DNA of 64,000 nt, from positions 248,001 to 312,000 of the forward strand of contig NZ_BJLR01000016.1 of the NCBI RefSeq assembly GCF_006538745.1. Reading direction: 5' to 3'. The stretch is from Cellulomonas cellasea. Its GTDB lineage: Bacteria > Actinomycetota > Actinomycetes > Actinomycetales > Cellulomonadaceae. The notes under the pieces are model-generated. The model saw nothing but the letters and a program-made list of their open reading frames with translations. It had not been told where the DNA came from and made no database searches. The position numbers and the translations under genes were made by a program. Shown here piece after piece: positions 14,648 to 24,900 of the stretch; the first letter of the stretch is position 1; the number at the start of each line of letters is the position of its first letter.

Positions 14648-17281
14648 GTGGACGCCAAGCTCACGACCAAGTCCCAGGAGGCCCTCGGCGACGCCATCCA
14701 GCAGGCGTCCGCCGCCGGCAACCCCCAGCTCGAGCCCGCGCACCTGCTCAGCGCGCTGCTCGCCCAGCAGGGCGGCGTCGCCAACGCCCTGCTCGACGCC
14801 GTCGGCGCGGACCGCTCGGCGCTCGGCCGCTCGGTGCGCGCGACCCTCGTCGGCCTGCCCGCCGCGAGCGGCTCGGCCGTCGCCCAGCCCACCGCGTCGC
14901 GCGCGACGGCCGCCGCGATCGACGCCGCGTCGTCGGAGGCCCGGGCGCTCGGCGACGACTACGTCTCGACCGAGCACCTGCTGCTCGGCCTCGCCGCCGG
15001 CCAGTCCGGCGTCGCCGACGCGCTGCGCGCCCAGGGGGCCTCGCGTGACGCCCTGGCCGCCGCGCTGCCGACCGTGCGCGGCACCGGGCGCGTCACGAGC
15101 CCCAACCCCGAGGGCACCTTCCAGGCGCTCGAGCAGTACGGCGTCGACCTCACCGCCGCCGCGCGCGACGGCAAGCTCGACCCCGTGATCGGCCGCGACT
15201 CCGAGATCCGGCGCGTCGTGCAGGTCCTCTCGCGGCGCACCAAGAACAACCCCGTGCTCATCGGCGAGCCCGGCGTCGGCAAGACGGCCGTCGTCGAGGG
15301 GCTCGCGCAGCGCATCGTCGCGGGCGACGTCCCCGAGTCGCTGCGCGGCAAGCGGCTCGTCTCGCTCGACCTCGCGGCGATGGTCGCGGGCGCGAAGTAC
15401 CGCGGCGAGTTCGAGGAGCGGCTCAAGGCCGTCCTGGAGGAGATCAAGTCCTCCGAGGGCGAGGTCGTCACGTTCATCGACGAGCTGCACACCGTCGTCG
15501 GCGCGGGCGCGTCCGAGGGCAGCATGGACGCGGGCAACATGCTCAAGCCGATGCTCGCGCGCGGCGAGCTCCGGCTCGTGGGTGCGACGACGCTCGACGA
15601 GTACCGCGAGCGCATCGAGAAGGACCCCGCGCTCGAGCGGCGGTTCCAGCAGGTCTTCGTCGGCGAGCCGTCGGTCGAGGACTCCATCGCGATCCTGCGC
15701 GGCCTCAAGGAGCGCTACGAGGCGCACCACAAGGTGACGATCTCCGACGCCGCGCTCGTCGCCGCCGCGACCCTGTCGGACCGCTACATCGCCGGGCGCC
15801 AGCTCCCCGACAAGGCGATCGACCTGGTCGACGAGGCCGCGAGCCGCCTGCGCATGGAGCTCGACTCCTCGCCGGTCGAGATCGACGTGCTCCAGCGTGC
15901 GGTCGACCGGCTCACGATGGAGGAGCTCGCGCTCGGCACGGCCGACGACGCCGCGAGCCTCGAGCGCCTCGAGAAGATCCGCGCCGACCTCGCCGACCGC
16001 CGCGAGGAGCTCGCGTCGCTCACCGCGCGGTGGGAGAAGGAGAAGGCCGGCCACAACCTCGTCGGCGACCTCAAGGCGAAGCTCGACGAGCTGCGCAGCG
16101 CCGCGGACAAGGCCCAGCGCGAGGGCGACCTCGCGACGGCCGGCCGCCTCCTCTACGGCGAGATCCCGACCGTCGAGAAGGAGATCGCGGCCGCCGAGGA
16201 GCGCGAGCAGCAGGCCACGCTCGGCGCCGACGGGGACGGGCTCGCCGGCCCGGCGCCCGCGCCGATGATCGCCGACAAGGTCGGCCCCGACGAGGTCGCC
16301 GAGGTCGTCTCGGCATGGACGGGCATCCCCGCCGGGCGCCTGCTCGAGGGCGAGAGCGCCAAGCTCCTGCGCATGGAGGACGTGATCGGCGAGCGGCTCA
16401 TCGGGCAGCGCCCCGCGGTCGCCGCGGTCTCCGACGCCGTGCGCCGGGCCCGCGCCGGCATCTCCGACCCCGACCGCCCGACGGGCTCGTTCCTGTTCCT
16501 CGGGCCCACGGGCGTCGGCAAGACCGAGCTCGCGAAGGCGCTCGCGGACTTCCTGTTCGACGACGAGCGCGCGATCGTCCGCATCGACATGTCGGAGTAC
16601 TCGGAGAAGCACGCGGTCGCCCGGCTCGTCGGCGCCCCGCCCGGGTACGTCGGCTACGAGGAGGGCGGTCAGCTCACCGAGGCCGTGCGGCGCCGGCCGT
16701 ACTCGGTCGTGCTGCTCGACGAGGTCGAGAAGGCGCACCCCGAGGCGTTCGACATCCTGCTCCAGGTGCTCGACGACGGCCGCCTCACCGACGGCCAGGG
16801 CCGCACGGTCGACTTCCGCAACGTCATCCTCGTGCTCACGTCGAACCTCGGCTCGCAGTTCCTCGTCGACCCCCTGCTCGACCCCGACGCCAAGCGCGAC
16901 GCCGTGATGAGCGCCGTGCGGTCCGCGTTCAAGCCGGAGTTCCTCAACCGGCTCGACGACGTCGTGCTGTTCGACCCGCTGACCATCGGCGAGATCGGGC
17001 GCATCGTCGAGATCCAGGTCGCCGCGCTGGCGGCCCGGCTCGCCGATCGCCGGCTCTCGCTCGACGTGACGCCCGCGGCGCGCGAGTGGCTCGCGATCGA
17101 GGGGTTCGACCCGGCGTACGGGGCGCGGCCGCTGCGCCGGCTCGTGCAGAAGGAGATCGGCGACCGGCTCGCGCGGATGCTGCTCGGCGGCGAGGTGCAC
17201 GACGGCGACACCGTCGTGGTCGACCGCGCGGGCGACGGCGGGCTCGTGCTCTCGTCGGGCCGGGCGGTCACGGTCGCCTGA
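14648..17281 (+). CDS. clpB: ATP-dependent disaggregase ClpB
   Basis: The 877-residue Hsp100 chaperone unfolds aggregated proteins together with DnaK. It has the N-terminal repeat domain (1-145), NBD1 with Walker A GEPGVGKT near 206 and Walker B FIDELHT, the coiled-coil middle domain (about 400-530), and NBD2 with GPTGVGKTE near 619, [11 protein letters not shown] and a C-terminal domain. Length and domain order are typical. GTG 14648 is preceded by GGAGG. A HAIR operator upstream indicates HspR-controlled heat-shock expression. The gene is monocistronic, with the convergent phosphatase gene downstream. Confidence 0.97.
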   Translation: MDAKLTTKSQEALGDAIQQASAAGNPQLEPAHLLSALLAQQGGVANALLDAVGADRSALGRSVRATLVGLPAASGSAVAQPTASRATAAAIDAASSEARALGDDYVSTEHLLLGLAAGQSGVADALRAQGASRDALAAALPTVRGTGRVTSPNPEGTFQALEQYGVDLTAAARDGKLDPVIGRDSEIRRVVQVLSRRTKNNPVLIGEPGVGKTAVVEGLAQRIVAGDVPESLRGKRLVSLDLAAMVAGAKYRGEFEERLKAVLEEIKSSEGEVVTFIDELHTVVGAGASEGSMDAGNMLKPMLARGELRLVGATTLDEYRERIEKDPALERRFQQVFVGEPSVEDSIAILRGLKERYEAHHKVTISDAALVAAATLSDRYIAGRQLPDKAIDLVDEAASRLRMELDSSPVEIDVLQRAVDRLTMEELALGTADDAASLERLEKIRADLADRREELASLTARWEKEKAGHNLVGDLKAKLDELRSAADKAQREGDLATAGRLLYGEIPTVEKEIAAAEEREQQATLGADGDGLAGPAPAPMIADKVGPDEVAEVVSAWTGIPAGRLLEGESAKLLRMEDVIGERLIGQRPAVAAVSDAVRRARAGISDPDRPTGSFLFLGPTGVGKTELAKALADFLFDDERAIVRIDMSEYSEKHAVARLVGAPPGYVGYEEGGQLTEAVRRRPYSVVLLDEVEKAHPEAFDILLQVLDDGRLTDGQGRTVDFRNVILVLTSNLGSQFLVDPLLDPDAKRDAVMSAVRSAFKPEFLNRLDDVVLFDPLTIGEIGRIVEIQVAALAARLADRRLSLDVTPAAREWLAIEGFDPAYGARPLRRLVQKEIGDRLARMLLGGEVHDGDTVVVDRAGDGGLVLSSGRAVTVA

Positions 17282-17373
17282 CTGCGGCGGGCGGCGGCGG
17301 TGGGCGAGCGGTCACCTGACGGGACGGGGTGGGCCGGACGAGGGGCCGTACCGGTCGCCCGGACGGCCGCGGC

Positions 17374-19533
17374 TCAGCGCAGCAGGTCCCGCACGTCCTC
17401 GCGCCGCACGGCCACGACCGTGAGGTCGTCGAGCTGCTCGCCCGCCCCGGCGACGAGCGTGAGGACGGCCTGCGCGGCGTCGTCGGCGCTCGCGGTGCCG
17501 CGCACCGCGGCCTCGACGACCCCGAGGTCCGCGACCGTGCCGCCGATCGCGTCGAGCACGGCGTCGCTGAACATGAGCAGCAGGTCGCCGGGGTCCAGGT
17601 GCGTCGTGCCGCTGCGGCGCGACGCGCCCGGGTCGACGCCGAGCGGGAGGCCCAGCGCGGGCAGCCGCTCGCCCCCGCCGTCGGCGCGCACCAGGAGCGA
17701 GAGCCCGTGCCCCGCGTCGGCGTACGTGACCGTGCCCGTGGTGATGTCGATGCGCGCGTGGAACACCGTGACGAACGCGCCGGCGTTGGCGAGGTCGGCC
17801 TCCATCGCCTCCTCGGCGGCGACGAGCGCCGCGGCGACGTCCCGCTCCGGGCCGAACGAGCGCAGCACCGACCGGGACGTCGCCGCGAGGATCGCCGCGC
17901 CGGTGCCCTTGCCCATGACGTCGGCGAGCGTGACGACGAGCCCGCCGAACACGGGCTGCCAGTCGTAGAAGTCCCCGCCGACGGAGCCCGCGGGGGAGAA
18001 GCGGGCAGCGACCGCGTACCCGGGGACGTCCGGGAGGCTCGCGGGCAGGAGGCTCGCCTGCACCTGCGCGGCGCGGGTCAGCTCCTCGCGCTGCGCGGTG
18101 ACATCGCGCATCACGGTGACCACGCCGCCGCCGGCCTCGTCGGGCAGCAGGGACGAGCTGAAGCTCAGGACGCGCCCGCGCGGGACCCCGACGTTGCGCA
18201 CCAGCAGGTCGAGGTCGTGCACCTTCTCGCCGGCGAGGGCGCGACGGTACGGGAGCTCGTGGTCGGGCAGCGGCGAGCCGTCGGGCCGGTAGAGGCCGTA
18301 GTAGGAGCTCGCCGCGACCGCCCCGGTCGTGCTCGTGATCCCGCCCATGAGCTCGGACGCGCGCCGGTTCCGCAGCACGATGCGCCCGTCGCGGTCCGTC
18401 ACGGTGACGCCCTCGTCCATGGTGTCGACGATGGTCGCGAGCAGCCCGGCCTGCGTCCGTGCCTCGTCGCCGGCCGCCCGGACGTCGCGCACGAGCCGGT
18501 CCCGCTCGTCGCGCGCGAGCGCCAGCGCGAGGCCGATGACCGACACGAGCCCCACGTAGAGCTGCGCGACGACGACCTGCGTGACCTGGTCCCCGACGGC
18601 GGCGAACGGCCCGATCCCGGCGAGCGTGAAGAGGATCGCGGTCACGCCCATCGCGGAGTCGTGCGCGACGACGAACCGCGTCCGCAGCCGCGTCCCGGTC
18701 CAGACGGTCAGCGCGATGAGGGGGAACGCGAGCGGCAGGCTCTCGAGCGCGACGAACCACAGCCCGTACATCGCGGGCGGGAGGATCACGGCGGCGACGT
18801 GCTCCCCGAGGCGCGTCGGCACCCACCGTGCGGAGCCGCCGGGCCGGGCCTGGGCGGAGCGCCGCTCGTGCAGCCACGACCCGATGCTGAACCCGAGGGT
18901 GCCGACGACGAGGATGCTCACGGTGTTGCGGACGACCCAGACGAGCACGAGCGGCCAGGACCAGCCGTCGCCCGAGAGCCACGACACCGCGGGCACGAGC
19001 AGGCCCGAGACCAGCGAGCTGACGACCGCGGTGAGCACGAGCCACCACAGCTCCTCGACCCGCACGAACGGCGTGCGCCCCGCGCCGAGCCAGATCCGCG
19101 GGCACCAGCGGCTGAACAGCACGCAGAACGTCCCGGCCTGCGCGACGGACGCCGCGCTGAGCACGAGCGCCTCGGGCGGCGGCGTCCCGGTCATCACGTT
19201 GACGACCCAGGTGACGGCCGCGAGCACCGCGAGGTCGATGCGCGGCAGCGAGCCGTTCGCGCGCACCGCGAGCCACAGCACCGCGACGCCCGCCGCGGGC
19301 CAGACGAGGCTGACCTCGCCGCCCTCCAGGACCGTGAGCCGCCCGACGAGCGCCGCGCCCGCGTAGATCGCGGCGAACCCGACGAGGGTCCGCCACGACG
19401 TGTGCGCCGGGCGCGCCTGCGTCGGTGCCGGCACGCCCGGCACAGGCGGCGCCGACGTCGGCGTCCGCGCGACGGCAGCCGTCAGCGCACTGGGCACAAC
19501 GGAACCCCCCGATCCGCGTGAGAACTTTGCCAT
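17374..19533 (-). CDS. MASE1-PAS-SpoIIE (PP2C-type) serine phosphatase
   Basis: A 719-residue membrane protein has an N-terminal multi-helix MASE1-like sensor (about 45-330), a PAS domain (about 365-480; GVTVTDRDGRIVLRNRRASELM) and a C-terminal SpoIIE phosphatase (about 490-715) with metal-binding Asp in GGDFYDW, GKGTGAA, and DAGHG. Such proteins dephosphorylate STAS anti-sigma-factor antagonists. No STAS or kinase gene is adjacent, so the partner may be one of the STAS proteins at 39-42 kb. ATG 19533 lacks a good ribosome site; GTG 19497, preceded by GGGGGG, is an equally likely start. Confidence 0.88.
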   Translation of the reverse strand: MAKFSRGSGGSVVPSALTAAVARTPTSAPPVPGVPAPTQARPAHTSWRTLVGFAAIYAGAALVGRLTVLEGGEVSLVWPAAGVAVLWLAVRANGSLPRIDLAVLAAVTWVVNVMTGTPPPEALVLSAASVAQAGTFCVLFSRWCPRIWLGAGRTPFVRVEELWWLVLTAVVSSLVSGLLVPAVSWLSGDGWSWPLVLVWVVRNTVSILVVGTLGFSIGSWLHERRSAQARPGGSARWVPTRLGEHVAAVILPPAMYGLWFVALESLPLAFPLIALTVWTGTRLRTRFVVAHDSAMGVTAILFTLAGIGPFAAVGDQVTQVVVAQLYVGLVSVIGLALALARDERDRLVRDVRAAGDEARTQAGLLATIVDTMDEGVTVTDRDGRIVLRNRRASELMGGITSTTGAVAASSYYGLYRPDGSPLPDHELPYRRALAGEKVHDLDLLVRNVGVPRGRVLSFSSSLLPDEAGGGVVTVMRDVTAQREELTRAAQVQASLLPASLPDVPGYAVAARFSPAGSVGGDFYDWQPVFGGLVVTLADVMGKGTGAAILAATSRSVLRSFGPERDVAAALVAAEEAMEADLANAGAFVTVFHARIDITTGTVTYADAGHGLSLLVRADGGGERLPALGLPLGVDPGASRRSGTTHLDPGDLLLMFSDAVLDAIGGTVADLGVVEAAVRGTASADDAAQAVLTLVAGAGEQLDDLTVVAVRREDVRDLLR

Positions 19534-19647
19534 TCGGAGGTTACGCGGGCGCCGCGGGACGAATCGGGCAGGAGCCCGACGAAGCGTCCCCGCAGCGGGT
19601 GATTCCTGACCGGACGGTAGCGTCTGGGCTCGTCGCGGGCCGTCCGG

Positions 19648-19653
19648 TAGCGT
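19648..19653 (+). promoter_or_regulatory. -10 box (TAGCGT), leaderless start at 19661
   Basis: TAGCGT lies exactly 7 nt before ATG 19661. A second CGG-TAGCGTC copy occurs 30 bp upstream (19618-19623). Confidence 0.5.
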
Positions 19654-19660
19654 CCGGCGG

Positions 19661-20164
19661 ATGACCGACGCGACCCCGACCGTCCCGTTCAGCGACCCCG
19701 CCCTGCTCGCCGAGCTGCTCGCGCAGGAGGAGCGCCTCGTGCTCCCGCACCTCGACCACGACGACGCCTGGCGCCTCGGCACCCTCGTCGCCGGCCTCGC
19801 CGAGGAGCGCGGCCTGAGCGTCGTCGTCCGCGTCGAGCTCGACGGCGAGGAGGGCCCGCACACGGTGTTCCAGCGCGCGTTCGCGGGCTCCACGCCGGCC
19901 AACGACTGGTGGCTCGGGCGCAAGGCCGCGGTCGTCCGGCACTTCGGGCACTCGTCGTTCGCGGTCGGCACCCGGTTCCGCGTCGAGGGCACGACGTTCG
20001 AGGAGTCCGCGGGCCTCGATCCCGAGCGGTACGCCGCGCACGGCGGCTGCGTGCCGCTGCGGGTCGGCGGCGCGATCGTCGGCGTGCTCGGGGTCTCCGG
20101 GCTCCCGCAGGCCGAGGACCACGCGCTCGCGGTCGAGGGGCTCGAGGCGTACCTGCGCCGGTAG
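19661..20164 (+). CDS. UPF0303/GlcG-type heme-binding/degrading domain protein
   Basis: The 167-residue protein matches the UPF0303 branch of the HbpS/GlcG fold: an N-terminal helix (LLAELLAQEERLVLPHLDHDDAW), a strand with LSVVVRVEL, and a C-terminal AHGGCVPLRVGGAIVGVLGVSGLP motif. Family members are annotated as heme-degrading or heme-binding on limited evidence. It is cytosolic, with no signal. Its TAG stop is embedded in the -10 box of the next gene. A role in small-molecule or heme handling is uncertain. Confidence 0.82.
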   Translation: MTDATPTVPFSDPALLAELLAQEERLVLPHLDHDDAWRLGTLVAGLAEERGLSVVVRVELDGEEGPHTVFQRAFAGSTPANDWWLGRKAAVVRHFGHSSFAVGTRFRVEGTTFEESAGLDPERYAAHGGCVPLRVGGAIVGVLGVSGLPQAEDHALAVEGLEAYLRR

Positions 20165-20167
20165 CGT
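20162..20167 (+). promoter_or_regulatory. -10 box (TAGCGT), leaderless start at 20175
   Basis: TAGCGT is 7 nt before ATG 20175 and begins with the TAG stop codon of the preceding gene. Confidence 0.45.
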
Positions 20168-20174
20168 GCCCGTC

Positions 20175-21257
20175 ATGACCGCCGCACGCGTCCTGCCCTC
20201 CGCCCTGCCCGCCCCCCGCTTCCCCGACCCGGCCGACGCGCCGCCGCTGCGCTGGGGGATCCTCGCGCCGGGCTGGATCGCCGGCATGTGGGCCGAGACC
20301 GTCCTCGCGAACACGAACCAGCGGATCGTCGCCGCCGGCTCGCGGTCCGCCGAGCGCGCGGCCCGGTTCGCGGCGCAGCACGGCATCGAGCGCTCCTACG
20401 GCTCCTATGCGCAGCTCGTCGAGGACCCCGACGTCGACGTCGTCTACGTCGCGAGCCCGCACAGCGAGCACCGCGAGCAGGCGCTCCTCGCGATCGCGGC
20501 CGGCAAGCACGTGCTCGTCGAGAAGGCGTTCACGCGCAACGCCGCCGAGGCCGCCGAGGTCGTGGCCGCGGCCCGCGCCGCCGGGGTCTTCGTCATGGAG
20601 GCCATGTGGACGCGGTACCTGCCGCACACGGACGTGGTGCGCCAGCTGCTCGACGACCGCGCGCTCGGCGACGTGCACCTCGTGACCGGTGACTTCGGCG
20701 TGCTCGCCGACCCGGAGCCCTCGCACCGGCTGCTCAACCCCGAGCTCGCGGGCGGCGTGCTGCTCGACCTCGGCATCTACCCGCTCGCGTGGGCGCAGCT
20801 CGTCGCGGGCCACGCCGGGGGAACGGGCGCCACGGCCCTCGCCGTCGAGCCGACCAGCATCCAGGCGACCGGCGTGCTCGCGCCGACCGGGGTCGACGCG
20901 CAGGCGCTCGTGCAGCTCGGTTGGGCGAGCGGCGTGCAGGCGCAGGTCTTCACGACGATGCTCGGTGCGACCGCGCAGACCGGCACGGTCACGGGCTCGC
21001 GTGCGCGCCTCGAGCTCGGCGGGGAGTTCTTCACGCCGACGAGCGTGACGATGGTCGCGGGCGACGAGCGCGTCACGTGGGACGACAACCGCATCACGGG
21101 CCACGCCGGGCTCTGCTTCCAGGCCGCCGCGCTCGCCCGGTACGTCGCCGAGGGCCGCACGGAGTCGCCGCTCCAGCCGCTCGACGAGACCGTCGCGGTG
21201 CTGCGCACGGCCGACGAGGTCCGCCGCCAGCTCGGGGTCGTCTTCCCGGGCGAGTGA
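20175..21257 (+). CDS. Gfo/Idh/MocA-family NAD(P)-dependent oxidoreductase
   Basis: The 360-residue enzyme has an N-terminal Rossmann domain beginning WGILAPGWIAGMWAE (Gly-rich loop slightly variant, APGWIAG) and the family signature VLVEKAFTRNAAEA, where the Lys is the catalytic residue of the EKP motif, here EKAF instead of EKP. The C-terminal domain has DLGIYPLAWAQ, the usual G-x-D-hydrophobic-x-H position replaced by YPLAW as in dimeric dihydrodiol-dehydrogenase-like members. It likely oxidises a sugar or cyclitol; the substrate is unknown. ATG 20175 was chosen over GTG 20166. Confidence 0.87.
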   Translation: MTAARVLPSALPAPRFPDPADAPPLRWGILAPGWIAGMWAETVLANTNQRIVAAGSRSAERAARFAAQHGIERSYGSYAQLVEDPDVDVVYVASPHSEHREQALLAIAAGKHVLVEKAFTRNAAEAAEVVAAARAAGVFVMEAMWTRYLPHTDVVRQLLDDRALGDVHLVTGDFGVLADPEPSHRLLNPELAGGVLLDLGIYPLAWAQLVAGHAGGTGATALAVEPTSIQATGVLAPTGVDAQALVQLGWASGVQAQVFTTMLGATAQTGTVTGSRARLELGGEFFTPTSVTMVAGDERVTWDDNRITGHAGLCFQAAALARYVAEGRTESPLQPLDETVAVLRTADEVRRQLGVVFPGE

Positions 21258-21412
21258 CGCCCGCGGGCACCGCCGTGCGGTCCGCCCGCCGCACCCCGGC
21301 GGACGGTGGTGCCCCGGGCCCGGCGCGCGCAGCCCCACGCAGAGGCCGCGCACGCCGCGGCCTGCACATCCGCTCCTCGGGACGTCCACAATCCGCTCGC
21401 CGTGGGGGGGTG

Positions 21413-21426
21413 TGGGAGCGCTACCC
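21413..21426. promoter_or_regulatory. CelR/CebR-like operator upstream of tetR-GH3 genes
   Basis: TGGGAGCGCTACCC matches the 14-bp palindrome TGGGAGCGCTCCCA bound by LacI-family cellobiose repressors (CelR of Thermobifida, CebR of Streptomyces) at 12 of 14 positions. It lies 65 bp before the TetR gene and in front of the beta-glucosidase gene, a plausible cellulose-utilisation target. Confidence 0.6.
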
Positions 21427-21490
21427 TCGTCCGTGTCGGACGCCTGACCAGGTGCTCCGTCTCCGGGGGCGAGACGACCGAGGGGGCGAC

Positions 21491-22090
21491 GTGACTGACG
21501 AGTCGCTGCGCGGGTACGCGAAGGGGCGGGCCAAGCGCGAGGGGATCCTCGACGCCGCCACGGTCCTGTTCGGCGAGGTGGGGTACCGGGCGGCGTCGCT
21601 GCGCGAGATCGCGGCGCGCGCGGGCCTGTCGCACCCCGGGCTGCTGCACCACTTCCCGACCAAGGAGTCGCTGCTCGCCGCGGTCCTCGACCGCCGCGAC
21701 CGGCTCGACCGCGCGCAGTTCGAGCTCGACACGAGCCAGGGCGTCGACGCCCTGCGCCACCTCGTCGACGTGGTCGCCCACAACGCGCAGTCGCCCGGGC
21801 TCGTCGAGCTCTACTGCGTGCTGTCCGCCGAGGCCACCGCGCGCGACCACCCGGCGCACACGTTCTTCGTCGACCGGTACGCGCGCGTCGTCGCGCTGTG
21901 CGTCGAGGCCTTCCGGGTCGCGGAGGCCGAGGGGGCGCTCCGCCCGGGCACCGACCCGGAGACGGCCGGGCGCTCGCTCGTCGCGCTCATGGACGGCCTC
22001 CAGCTGCAGTGGCTGCTCGACCGGGACGCGGTCGACATGGCCGCCGCCGTGCGCGAGCACCTCGACGACCGGCTCGCGGTCCGCGTCTGA
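21491..22090 (+). CDS. TetR-family transcriptional regulator
   Basis: A 199-residue repressor has an N-terminal helix-turn-helix (about 13-60; KREGILDAATVLFGEVGYRAASLREIAARAGLS split as helix 1, helix 2 and recognition helix) followed by LLHHFPTKESLL, the family signature. The C-terminal ligand domain has no recognised specificity. GTG 21491 follows GAGGGGG. The gene is 100 bp upstream of the GH3 beta-glucosidase on the same strand, and a CelR-like box precedes it, so a role in beta-glucoside utilisation is suggested by position. Confidence 0.88.
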   Translation: MTDESLRGYAKGRAKREGILDAATVLFGEVGYRAASLREIAARAGLSHPGLLHHFPTKESLLAAVLDRRDRLDRAQFELDTSQGVDALRHLVDVVAHNAQSPGLVELYCVLSAEATARDHPAHTFFVDRYARVVALCVEAFRVAEAEGALRPGTDPETAGRSLVALMDGLQLQWLLDRDAVDMAAAVREHLDDRLAVRV

Positions 22091-22190
22091 GCCGGGCGTG
22101 CCGGCTGTGAGCCGCAGGCCCCGGGCGTGGCGTCGGACCGGCTGGTAAGCAGGACCTCGACACCCGCCGCACGGAAGAACGAGGTCGACG

Positions 22191-24692
22191 ATGACTGTGC
22201 CCGCCGAGCCCCGCGTCGAGGAGCTCCTCGCGCGCCTGACCCTCCCGCAGAAGGTCCGCCTGCTGACGGGCGCCGACTTCTGGTCGCTGCACGCCGAGCC
22301 GGCGGTCGGCCTGCGGACGGTGGTCGTCTCGGACGGGCCCTCGGGCGTGCGCGGCGCGGAGTGGGACGAGCGGGACCCGTCGCTCAACCTCCCGAGCGCG
22401 ACGGCGCTGGCCGCGACGTGGGACACCGACCTCGCCTACCGCTACGGCGTCGCGGCGGCGCACGAGGCCCGGCGCAAGGGCGTCGACGTCGTGCTCGGCC
22501 CCACGATCAACCTGCACCGCAGCCCGCTCGGCGGCCGGCACTTCGAGGCGTACTCCGAGGACCCGCTGCTGACCGGCGAGCTCGCCGAGGCGTTCGTGCG
22601 CGGCTGCCAGGACAACGGCGTCGGCGCCTGCCCCAAGCACTACGTCGCGAACGACTTCGAGACCGAGCGGTTCTCCGCGTCGGTCGAGGTCGGCGAGCAG
22701 GCGCTGCACGAGGTCTACCTCGCGCCGTTCGAGCGGGCCGTCACGGGCGGGCGCGCGTGGACGGTGATGAGCGCGTACAACGCCGTCGGCGGGACGACGA
22801 TGACCGAGCACCCACTACTGAATGAGCCGCTCAAGGGCTCGTGGGGCTTCGACGGCGTCGTGATCTCCGACTGGACGGCCGTGCGCTCGCTCGCATCGGC
22901 CGCCGCGGCGCAGGACCTCGTCATGCCCGGGCCCGAGGGGCCGTGGGGCGACGCGCTCGTCGACGCGGTCGAGTCCGGCGACGTCCCGCTCGACGCGGTC
23001 GACGACAAGGTCCGGCGGATCCTGCTGCTCGCCGCCCGGGTCGGTGCGCTCGAGGGGGTCGACGCCGGCAGCCACGGCGCCGTCGTCGGCTCGGCTCCCG
23101 CCGCGGAGGGCGCGCGCCGCCCGACCGACGACGCCGACATCGCCCTCGCCCGCGAGGTCGAGACGCGCGGCATCGTGCTCGTCCGCAACGACGGGATCCT
23201 CCCGCTGCTCGGGGGTGCCGCCCCGGCGCCGACCAGCGTCGCGGTCCTCGGCCAGAGCGCGCTGCGCCCGCGGACGCAGGGCGGCGGCTCGGCGACGGTC
23301 GTCCCGGTCGGGACGGTCTCGCCGCTCGACGGCCTGCGCGCGGCGTTCCCCGACGCGACGGTGACGCACGCGACCGGCGCGCTCGTGCACGACGGCGTGC
23401 TGCCGTTCCCGCTCGACGAGATCCGCGACCCGCGGACCGGCGAGCCCGGCATCCGCGTGCGCTTCCTCGACGCCGAGGGCGGCGTGCTGCTCGAGGAGGT
23501 CCGGCGCGCGACCGACCTCATGTGGCTCGGCAACGCGCCCGTCGGGCACGACTTCGACGCCGAGACCGACTGGACGCCCACCGAGAGCGGCCCGGTCGAG
23601 CTCGGCTGGGCGGTGCTCGGCCGCACGGCGCTCGCGGTCGACGGCGAGACCGTGCTCGACGAGGAGCTCGCCGTGGCCCCCGAGGACTTCGGCGCCGCGC
23701 TCATGGCCCCGCCGAGCGTCGCGGCGCGCGTCGAGGTCGAGGCCGGGCGCACCTACCGCCTGCGCTGGACGCACCCGATGACCGGCATCCCGTCGATGCC
23801 CGACGGCTCCGACCTGCCCGGCGTGCTCGGCTTCACGGCGGGCTGGCGTCCCGTCGTCGACCGGCCCGACGACCTGATCGCCGAGGCCGTCGAGGCCGCA
23901 CGCGCGGCCGACGTCGCGGTCGTCGTGGTCGGCACCAACGAGAAGGTCGAGTCCGAGGGCTTCGACCGCACGCACCTGTCCCTGCCCGGGCGCCAGGACG
24001 ACCTCGTCGCCGCGGTCGCCGCCGCGAACCCGCGCACGGTCGTCGTCGTGAACTCCGGCTCGCCCGTCGTGATGCCGTGGCGCGACGACGTCGCCGCGGT
24101 GCTGCTCACGTGGTTCGGCGGGCAGGAGTACGGGCACGCGCTCGCGGACGTGCTCACGGGCGCCGCCGAGCCCGGCGGGCGGCTGCCCACCACGTGGCCC
24201 GCGACGCAGGAGGACGTGCCGGTGCTCGACGTGACCCCGCGCGACGGCGTCGTCCGCTACGACGAGGGCGTGCACCTCGGCCACCGCGCGTGGCTGCGTG
24301 CGGGCGTGGCGCCCGCCTACCCGTTCGGCTTCGGGCTCGGGTACACGACGTGGTCCTACGACGACGTGCAGGTCGGTACCGACCCCGCCGGGGACCGGTG
24401 GGTCACGGTCACCGTCACGAACACGGGCGACCGGCGCGGGCGCGAGGTCGTGCAGGTCTACCTGAGCCGGCCGGGCAGCGCCGTCGAGCGTCCCGTGCGC
24501 TGGCTCGCCGGGTGGACGGTCGTGTCCGCCGACGCCGGCGCGCAGGCGACCGCCGACGTTCGCGTGCGGCCGCGCGCGTTCGAGCACTGGGACACCGACG
24601 TGCACGGCTGGTCGACCGAGCCGGGGGAGTTCACCGTCGAGGTCGCGCGCCATGCGGGAACCACGGACCTCACGACGACCGTCGAGGTCTGA
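22191..24692 (+). CDS. GH3 family beta-glucosidase
   Basis: The 833-residue enzyme releases terminal beta-glucose or related sugars. It has the GH3 N domain with substrate motif KHYVANDFETER near 149 and nucleophile Asp227 in GVVISDWTAV. A C domain follows, interrupted by a PA14-like beta domain (about 395-545), and a fibronectin-III-like C-terminus with GREVVQVYL ends it. A PA14 insert is known in beta-glucosidases for cello-oligosaccharides and macrolide glycosides. There is no signal peptide, so it acts in the cytosol on imported sugars. No sugar ABC genes are adjacent. It probably belongs to the CelR regulon. Confidence 0.93.
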   Translation: MTVPAEPRVEELLARLTLPQKVRLLTGADFWSLHAEPAVGLRTVVVSDGPSGVRGAEWDERDPSLNLPSATALAATWDTDLAYRYGVAAAHEARRKGVDVVLGPTINLHRSPLGGRHFEAYSEDPLLTGELAEAFVRGCQDNGVGACPKHYVANDFETERFSASVEVGEQALHEVYLAPFERAVTGGRAWTVMSAYNAVGGTTMTEHPLLNEPLKGSWGFDGVVISDWTAVRSLASAAAAQDLVMPGPEGPWGDALVDAVESGDVPLDAVDDKVRRILLLAARVGALEGVDAGSHGAVVGSAPAAEGARRPTDDADIALAREVETRGIVLVRNDGILPLLGGAAPAPTSVAVLGQSALRPRTQGGGSATVVPVGTVSPLDGLRAAFPDATVTHATGALVHDGVLPFPLDEIRDPRTGEPGIRVRFLDAEGGVLLEEVRRATDLMWLGNAPVGHDFDAETDWTPTESGPVELGWAVLGRTALAVDGETVLDEELAVAPEDFGAALMAPPSVAARVEVEAGRTYRLRWTHPMTGIPSMPDGSDLPGVLGFTAGWRPVVDRPDDLIAEAVEAARAADVAVVVVGTNEKVESEGFDRTHLSLPGRQDDLVAAVAAANPRTVVVVNSGSPVVMPWRDDVAAVLLTWFGGQEYGHALADVLTGAAEPGGRLPTTWPATQEDVPVLDVTPRDGVVRYDEGVHLGHRAWLRAGVAPAYPFGFGLGYTTWSYDDVQVGTDPAGDRWVTVTVTNTGDRRGREVVQVYLSRPGSAVERPVRWLAGWTVVSADAGAQATADVRVRPRAFEHWDTDVHGWSTEPGEFTVEVARHAGTTDLTTTVEV

Positions 24693-24702
24693 CGCGGCGG
24701 CG

Positions 24703-24728
24703 GGGCCGGCGGCTGCTTCCGCCGGCCC
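24703..24728 (+). terminator. Terminator after the GH3 gene
   Basis: A perfect 10-bp GC stem (24703-24712 with 24719-24728) has a 6-nt CTGCTT loop, starting 10 nt after the stop codon. Confidence 0.7.
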
Positions 24729-24900
24729 GACCGCACCGTTCGGGGGCCGCCGCGTGCGCCCGGCGTCCGCCCGTCGGGGCCGGACGCCCTGGTCAGGCGC
24801 GCGTCCCCGTGCCGTCCGCCGGGCTCTGTGCGAGGCTCGGGAGCGCCGGCGTCGGGCGCCCGACCGGACGCGCCGAGAGCCTCGATGACGAGGAGATCCG

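Noticed and set aside
14246-17200. 984-codon antisense frame across clpB
   Set aside because: It is a shadow of clpB codon bias, and clpB is fully supported.
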